From: Marinobacter sp. AC-23 | GTDB lineage: Bacteria > Pseudomonadota > Gammaproteobacteria > Pseudomonadales > Oleiphilaceae | Length of the DNA: 64,000 nucleotides | Assembly (NCBI RefSeq): GCF_001858325.1 | Contig: NZ_MBPP01000023.1 | Span: 162,987 to 226,986 of the forward strand | Reading direction: 5' to 3' | Part shown: one piece after another, positions 59,947 through 64,000 of the stretch | Layout: the number at the start of each line of letters is the position of its first letter | Position numbering within the stretch: the first letter of the stretch is position 1 | Notes under the pieces: generated by a model | Database searches by the model: none | Told to the model about the DNA's origin: nothing | The model's input: only the letters and a program-made list of their open reading frames with translations | Position numbers and translations under genes: made by a program

Positions 59947-60258
59947 ATGTATAAAATATGCTATTTCGTCCCAGAAACGCACGTGGAGAAAACCAAGCGC
60001 GCGCTCTTTGAGATAGGTGCTGGATGCATCGGAGATTACGATTCTTGCGCATGGCAATGTCGTGGGCAGGGTCAATTTCGTCCACTTGCAGGTAGCAGCC
60101 CTTTTCTGGGGCACCGTGATACGCTGGAAGTGGTGGATGAGTTCAAGGTTGAGCTTGTTTGCCGTGATGACCTGATCCGTAAGGCGGTTTCTGCTCTCAA
60201 GCAGGCCCATCCATACGAGGAGCCTGCTTACGAGATCTATCGGATGGAGGTGCTATAA
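59947..60258 (+). CDS. NIF3/YqfO-family-like small protein
   Basis: Encodes 103 residues from the ATG at 59947, with AGGAG six bases upstream. A longer frame from 59839 is not conserved. The core MYKICYFVPETHVEKTKRAL, GAGCIGDYDSCAW and AHPYEEPAYEI matches the short NIF3 C-terminal-type domain (CutA/PII-like fold) found as stand-alone proteins in gammaproteobacteria. Function is unknown. Its 3' end overlaps the NUDIX gene by 6 bases, convergently. Confidence 0.78.
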   Translation: MYKICYFVPETHVEKTKRALFEIGAGCIGDYDSCAWQCRGQGQFRPLAGSSPFLGHRDTLEVVDEFKVELVCRDDLIRKAVSALKQAHPYEEPAYEIYRMEVL

Positions 60259-60816
60259 ATCGCCCTTGCTTCGGGTTGCGGCCATAGGGTGCCGGATATC
60301 ACGAACGTGAACGCCGAAGGAGTCGTTTTTCAAGTCTTCCAGAAATAGTTCCAGAGTCTTGCGTACTGTAGGGAAAGAAATGTCGTCCCAAGGGATGTCG
60401 CCCAGAGCAAAAAGGCGGGTTTCAAGAGACTCTTCGCCCGCGCCAAACTGCCCGTTTTTTAGAGTCGCCCGATAAAACATGTGTACTTGGTTTATATGCG
60501 GAACATCAATTATGGAATAGAGCCCGTCAATATAAACTTCGGCCAAGGCCTCTTCCAGAGTCTCGCGCTCCGCAGCTTCAACCGTGGTTTCGGCGTTCTC
60601 CATATACCCTGCAGGCAAGGTCCAGTATCCGTAACGAGGCTCGATAGCTCGACGGCACAGAAGAATCTGTCCTTCCCATACCGGTACGGTCCCCGCAATA
60701 ATGCGTGGGTTCTGATAGTGTATTGTGCTGCAGTTAACGCACACATAGCGGTGACGATTGTCGCCCTCGGGGATACGTTGCTTAACCGGATGGCCGCAAG
60801 TGCTGCAGTACTTCAT
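60253..60816 (-). CDS. NUDIX hydrolase with zinc ribbon
   Basis: Encodes 187 residues. Zinc ribbon CSTCGHP and CVNCSTI at residues 4-32 precedes the NUDIX box GYMENAETTVEAAERETLEE (about 70-89). It resembles NudC-type pyrophosphatases without the NADH-specific tail. The substrate is unclear. It is convergent with the NIF3-like gene and divergent from the CoA-type NUDIX gene. Confidence 0.85.
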   Translation of the reverse strand: MKYCSTCGHPVKQRIPEGDNRHRYVCVNCSTIHYQNPRIIAGTVPVWEGQILLCRRAIEPRYGYWTLPAGYMENAETTVEAAERETLEEALAEVYIDGLYSIIDVPHINQVHMFYRATLKNGQFGAGEESLETRLFALGDIPWDDISFPTVRKTLELFLEDLKNDSFGVHVRDIRHPMAATRSKGDL

Positions 60817-60912
60817 GTTTTTCCCCGTATACTTGAATTGATAGAGCGCTCAGTTTAATGATCGTAGTTGCTGCTGTCTCATTCAACACCAGATTTGTCC
60901 AGGAGTTCCGAC

Positions 60913-61493
60913 TTGCGTGATTTACTTGTTCAGCGTTTAACCGACTATGCGCCTCGGAAGCTCGACTTGAATTATCCCGAGGCAGGCATTCTCGTTCCTG
61001 TGACGGACGATCCTGTAAATCCCGAAATGATATTTACGTTGCGTTCCGAAAATTTGAGCACCCACCGTGGGCAAGTTGCCTACCGGGTGGGAAGCGTGAC
61101 CCGGGGGATCTGTCGCTGGCCGCTACTGCGCTGCGCGAAACCCATGAAGAAATTGGCCTGCCGCCTGATCAGGTAGAAATTATTTCACCTCTGAGTCAGG
61201 TGATGTCACGTCACGGGATTCTTGTATCTCCATACGTTGGTGTTGTACCTGAAGGGCATCCCTTGGAACCCAACCCATTTGAAATTGACAGCATCTTTCG
61301 TGTGCCCCTTTCTTTCTTTCTCGAAGACCGGCGTGAGCGTACGGATGCGATCTCTTTTCAGAACCAAATAATATATGTGCCTAGCTACCGCTGGGAGCGT
61401 TACCAAATCTGGGGGCTGTCAGCTGTGGTTCTGGTCGAATTTTTAAATGCTGTGTACGATGCCGATATAGATTTACTCAAACCCCGATCCTGA
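60913..61493 (+). CDS. NUDIX CoA pyrophosphatase-like protein, frameshifted
   Basis: From a TTG at 60913 with AGGAG seven bases upstream, the first frame gives THRGQVAY; one missing C (TACCCGGG) near 61088 restores the CoA-type NUDIX region [20 protein letters not shown] and HEEIGL. The second frame ends in [12 protein letters not shown]. About 193 residues in total. This matches the NudL-type CoA diphosphatases. It leads an operon with the gamma-carbonic anhydrase. Confidence 0.78.
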
Positions 61494-61507
61494 AAAGGAA
61501 GATCATA

Positions 61508-62035
61508 ATGCTTTATGAGCTGGATGGCCGTGCCCCGGAGTTAAAAGGTGGCAGCCAGTTTGTTGCCGAAAACGCAACCGTAATTGGAAATGTTGAGCTT
61601 CACGAAAAAAGTAGTGTGTGGTTCAACGTTGTGATCCGTGGGGATAATGAGCTAATTACCGTAGGCGCTGAGACAAACGTTCAGGACGGTTCGGTTCTCC
61701 ACACAGATCCGGGTATACCACTTACGCTGGGTAAAGGCGTCACTGTTGGCCATAAAGCCATGCTGCACGGTTGTGAGGTGGGGGACTATTCACTAATCGG
61801 CATTAATGCCGTTGTCCTCAATGGTGCAAAAATCGGAAAATACTGTCTGATCGGTGCCAACACGCTTATTCCCGAGGGCATGGTTATTCCTGATGGTTCT
61901 CTGGTAGTTGGTGCGCCAGGTAAAATTAAGCGCCAGCTGACCGAGCAGCAACAAAAAATGCTGGAGCTGAGCGCTGCACATTACGTGCACAACGCAAGCC
62001 GGTATGTGAAAGGCTTGAAGCCCGTAAAAGACTGA
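61508..62035 (+). CDS. Gamma-class carbonic anhydrase-like protein
   Basis: Encodes 175 residues. Left-handed beta-helix hexapeptide repeats are visible ([20 protein letters not shown] and on). The zinc-type His positions lie in [16 protein letters not shown]. It belongs to the YrdA/PaaY-like group. The ATG has AGGAAG about 8 bases upstream, 14 bases after the NUDIX stop. Enzymatic activity cannot be judged. Confidence 0.9.
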   Translation: MLYELDGRAPELKGGSQFVAENATVIGNVELHEKSSVWFNVVIRGDNELITVGAETNVQDGSVLHTDPGIPLTLGKGVTVGHKAMLHGCEVGDYSLIGINAVVLNGAKIGKYCLIGANTLIPEGMVIPDGSLVVGAPGKIKRQLTEQQQKMLELSAAHYVHNASRYVKGLKPVKD

Positions 62036-62047
62036 GGCGAATGTGTT

Positions 62048-62230
62048 ATGGCCGTTGAGGACAGGGTTCGCTCGCCATGCGTGAGTATATGTGCTCTTGA
62101 TGAGCGTGACGTATGTATAGGGTGTCAGCGCACCAGTGATGAGATTTTGCGTTGGACCTCAATGACGAATTGTGAGCGTAAAGCCGTACTTGGAAAAGTT
62201 GCTGAGCGAGAGCAAGAAGTTGCACTTTAA
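62048..62230 (+). CDS. DUF1289 protein
   Basis: Encodes 60 residues. The DUF1289 core is SPCVSICALDERDVCIGCQR, with four Cys that may bind metal. Function unknown. It lies 12 bases after the gamma-carbonic anhydrase gene, as in Pseudomonas. Confidence 0.85.
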   Translation: MAVEDRVRSPCVSICALDERDVCIGCQRTSDEILRWTSMTNCERKAVLGKVAEREQEVAL

Positions 62231-62281
62231 TCAGGCGCTAAGATTTCCGAACTTAGTCGGGCGCTCTCCGGAGGATGTGGT

Positions 62282-63477
62282 TTGAATAATGTTGATCAGG
62301 TAACGCTGGGTACGCCACTTAAAGCAAATGCCTTCAAGGTGCTGTTATGTGGTTCCGGAGAGCTGGGAAAGGAGGTTGCAATTGAGCTGCAAAGGTTTGG
62401 AGTTGAGGTGATCGCTGCCGACCGTTACCCGAATGCCCCTGCCATGCAAGTAGCTCATCGTAGCCACGTGATTGATATGCTGGATGCCCAAGCGCTACGT
62501 GACGTTGTCGAACTTGAAAGGCCCGATTTAATTGTTCCGGAGATAGAGGCAATTGCGACTGCCGAATTGGTCAAGCTAGAACAGGAGGGTTACAAAGTTA
62601 TTCCTTCGGCCAGAGCCGTTGACCTGACTATGAACAGAGAGGGAATTCGCCGCCTGGCAGCAGAGGAACTGGGGCTAAGTACGTCACCATACTGGTTTGT
62701 TGATACGAAAGAGTTATTCGTTGATGCTATTAACGCCATCGGGTTGCCGGTAGTTGTTAAGCCAGTGATGAGCTCTTCTGGTAAAGGGCAGAGCACGGTT
62801 ACTGATGAGACTCAGATTGATGCAGCCTGGGATTACGCACAAACAGGCGGCCGCGCTGGCAAAGGCCGGGTTATTGTCGAAGGGTTTGTGACGTTCGATT
62901 ATGAAATCACTCTACTGACGGTTCGGCACTCAGGGGGAGTCAGCTTTTGTGAGCCCATAGGTCACCGCCAGGAAGATGGTGATTACCGTGAATCCTGGCA
63001 GCCGCAACCTATGAGCTCCAAAGCGTTAGAGCGCTCTCGCGAGGTTGCTTTGAAGATCACCGAAAATCTTGGCGGTTATGGGGTGTATGGAGTAGAGCTA
63101 TTTATCCACGGGGATGATGTCTACTTTTCAGAGGTGTCCCCGCGCCACATGACACGGGTCTTGTTACACTGGTGTCTCAGGATTTGTCAGAGTTTGCGCT
63201 GCATGCGCGTGCAATACTTGGTTTACCGATTCCCGTAATCCGTCAGCAAGGCCCCTCAGCGTCTGCGGTTATTCTGCCAGAAGGCAATTCTTCGGAAGTG
63301 GCATTTTCTGGGATCGAGCAAGCCCTTTCTGAGCAGGATGTGCAACTCAGGCTGTTTGGTAAGCCTGAGCTTTCAGGTCGCCGCCGAATGGGAGTGGCTT
63401 TGGCCAAAGGCGATACCATTGAGGTGGCAAAGAGCAAGGCTGTGGCAGCGGTCAAGGCGATTGAAGTTAGGTTGTAG
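62282..63477 (+). CDS. purT: Formate-dependent phosphoribosylglycinamide formyltransferase, frameshifted
   Basis: From a TTG at 62282 with GGAGG seven bases upstream. ATP-grasp motifs: [36 protein letters not shown] and [21 protein letters not shown] missing C near 63150 (CGCCCACAT) restores [20 protein letters not shown]. About 398 residues, as in E. coli PurT (392). It performs the formate-dependent step three of purine synthesis. It is the last gene before the rrn leader. Confidence 0.92.
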
Positions 63478-63577
63478 ACAGGGAATTAAGTGTCCCGATG
63501 GATGCTGGTTCTATAAGGGACGCCTGGTGGTAGCTAAGAGTAATCCGAAACAATTTTAAAATAGTTTCGCGACCCCG

Positions 63578-63605
63578 TTGACACCTACGCCCAGCTCTGT
63601 AGAAT
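63578..63605 (+). promoter_or_regulatory. rrn promoter P1
   Basis: TTGACA, 16 bases, TAGAAT. An AT-rich stretch just upstream (63550-63566) may be an UP element. A GC-rich discriminator follows. Confidence 0.8.
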
Positions 63606-63709
63606 GCGCATCTCGCTTGAGGGACACGCCGGAACAGCGGGGTGTTTTGAGAGAGTTAACTGTTTGAAAGTGTTGAAGAAAACGATTTAGACTTTCTTCA
63701 AAATAACGG

Positions 63710-63737
63710 TTGACAGGGTACGGATTCGATGTAGAAT
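63710..63737 (+). promoter_or_regulatory. rrn promoter P2
   Basis: TTGACA, 16 bases, TAGAAT, followed by ACGCCCC. It shares the AACGGTTGACA context with P3. Confidence 0.8.
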
Positions 63738-63785
63738 ACGCCCCTCGAAACAAGCAAGTATCAGCCGGCAAGTCTCGGTGGTTTT

Positions 63786-63800
63786 AGAAGCGAAGCTTCT
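63786..63800 (+). repeat. Small hairpin in the rrn leader
   Basis: AGAAGC and GCTTCT pair around GAA, between P2 and P3. It lies in transcripts from P1 and P2 only. Confidence 0.45.
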
Positions 63801-63821
63801 GAAACAACTCGAAAAAAACGG

Positions 63822-63849
63822 TTGACAAGGTGGCGATACGATGTATAAT
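63822..63849 (+). promoter_or_regulatory. rrn promoter P3
   Basis: TTGACA, 16 bases, TATAAT: both hexamers are consensus. It lies closest to the rRNA and is probably the main promoter. A CGCC discriminator fits growth-rate and ppGpp control. Confidence 0.88.
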
Positions 63850-63861
63850 TCGCCTCCTTGA

Positions 63862-63893
63862 TTGAGCCACGGCTCAAACGCTCTTTAACAAAT
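63862..63893 (+). promoter_or_regulatory. rrn leader palindrome and boxA
   Basis: A TTGAGCC-AC-GGCTCAA palindrome (63862-63877) precedes GCTCTTTAACAAATT, the boxA antitermination element (about 63880-63894). The 16S gene should begin just beyond 64000. Confidence 0.85.
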
Positions 63894-64000
63894 TAACCAA
63901 GTAATTCGTGTGGGCGCTGGCTGGAGTATTTCGACAAGAAATACCAAGGCAAGCGACTCGTCGAACATTGAGTTTTGTCTTGAGCAGATTTGAGATCTTC

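Noticed and set aside
1..64000. CRISPR arrays, insertion sequences, prophage
   Set aside because: No regularly spaced repeats, transposase or integrase genes, or phage structural genes were seen.

Overview
The window looks like a chromosome segment of a marine gammaproteobacterium, most likely Marinobacter or a close relative. The strongest clue is a 661-residue two-domain fatty acyl-CoA reductase at 27736-29721, which closely resembles the wax-ester/fatty-alcohol enzyme known from Marinobacter (recognised from memory, no search run). Pseudomonas-like gene neighbourhoods support this: rnt-pyrC-motY, ubiG-mupP-yciK, mtaD/mtnA, and mltF/purL followed by NUDIX genes, a gamma-carbonic anhydrase, a DUF1289 gene and purT. 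The window ends in the promoter region of a ribosomal RNA operon whose 16S gene lies just outside.

Layout. 1-3135: the end of an SMC-type condensin operon (SMC end, KITE-like, kleisin-like, TOPRIM protein), read as a MksBEFG/Wadjet-type plasmid-defence system with an unusual gene order. 3136-3566: AT-rich, no convincing gene. 3567-9000: a small lipoprotein, then a three-gene signalling operon on the minus strand (response regulator, LysM/FecR protein, CHASE2 histidine kinase). 9100-17850: topB, bolA, a YciO/Sua5 protein, a hypothetical gene, a chemotaxis receptor, rnk, a class V aminotransferase and an M23 peptidase. 18048-21854: an OsmF/YehYXW-type osmoprotectant ABC operon, followed by a decayed epimerase pseudogene and tRNA-Arg(CCT). 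22800-29721: two small-molecule glycosyltransferase-like genes, an M16 peptidase and the fatty acyl-CoA reductase. 29800-46500: housekeeping (rnt, pyrC, motY, a deacetylase/acetyltransferase divergent pair, rdgC, yaaA, ubiquinone and cell-wall-recycling genes, methylthioadenosine salvage, a tail-specific protease). 46789-50178: a beta-oxidation pair. 50391-63477: comFB-like, DUF349, recX, mltF, purL, NIF3-like, two NUDIX genes, gamma-carbonic anhydrase, DUF1289, purT. 63478-64000: rrn leader with three strong promoters and boxA.

A dominant feature is the number of broken reading frames. About nineteen frameshifts affect thirteen genes, including purL (three), purT, prc (two), fadB-like, mltF and mtaD (two). 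Nearly all are repaired by restoring one base, usually in a short G or C run, and the protein on both sides of each break is well conserved. I read most of these as sequencing or assembly errors and annotate whole genes across them. The epimerase remnant is different: it lacks its N-terminal part and carries a 7-base tandem duplication, so it looks like a true pseudogene.

The most interesting leads are the permuted Wadjet-like operon, a chemotaxis receptor hiding a CXXCH haem-binding motif between two frameshifts, a divergent acetyltransferase/deacetylase pair, twin palindromes upstream of the fatty acyl-CoA reductase, and a palindrome-rich gene-free region with paired DnaA-like boxes between purL and the NIF3-like gene.
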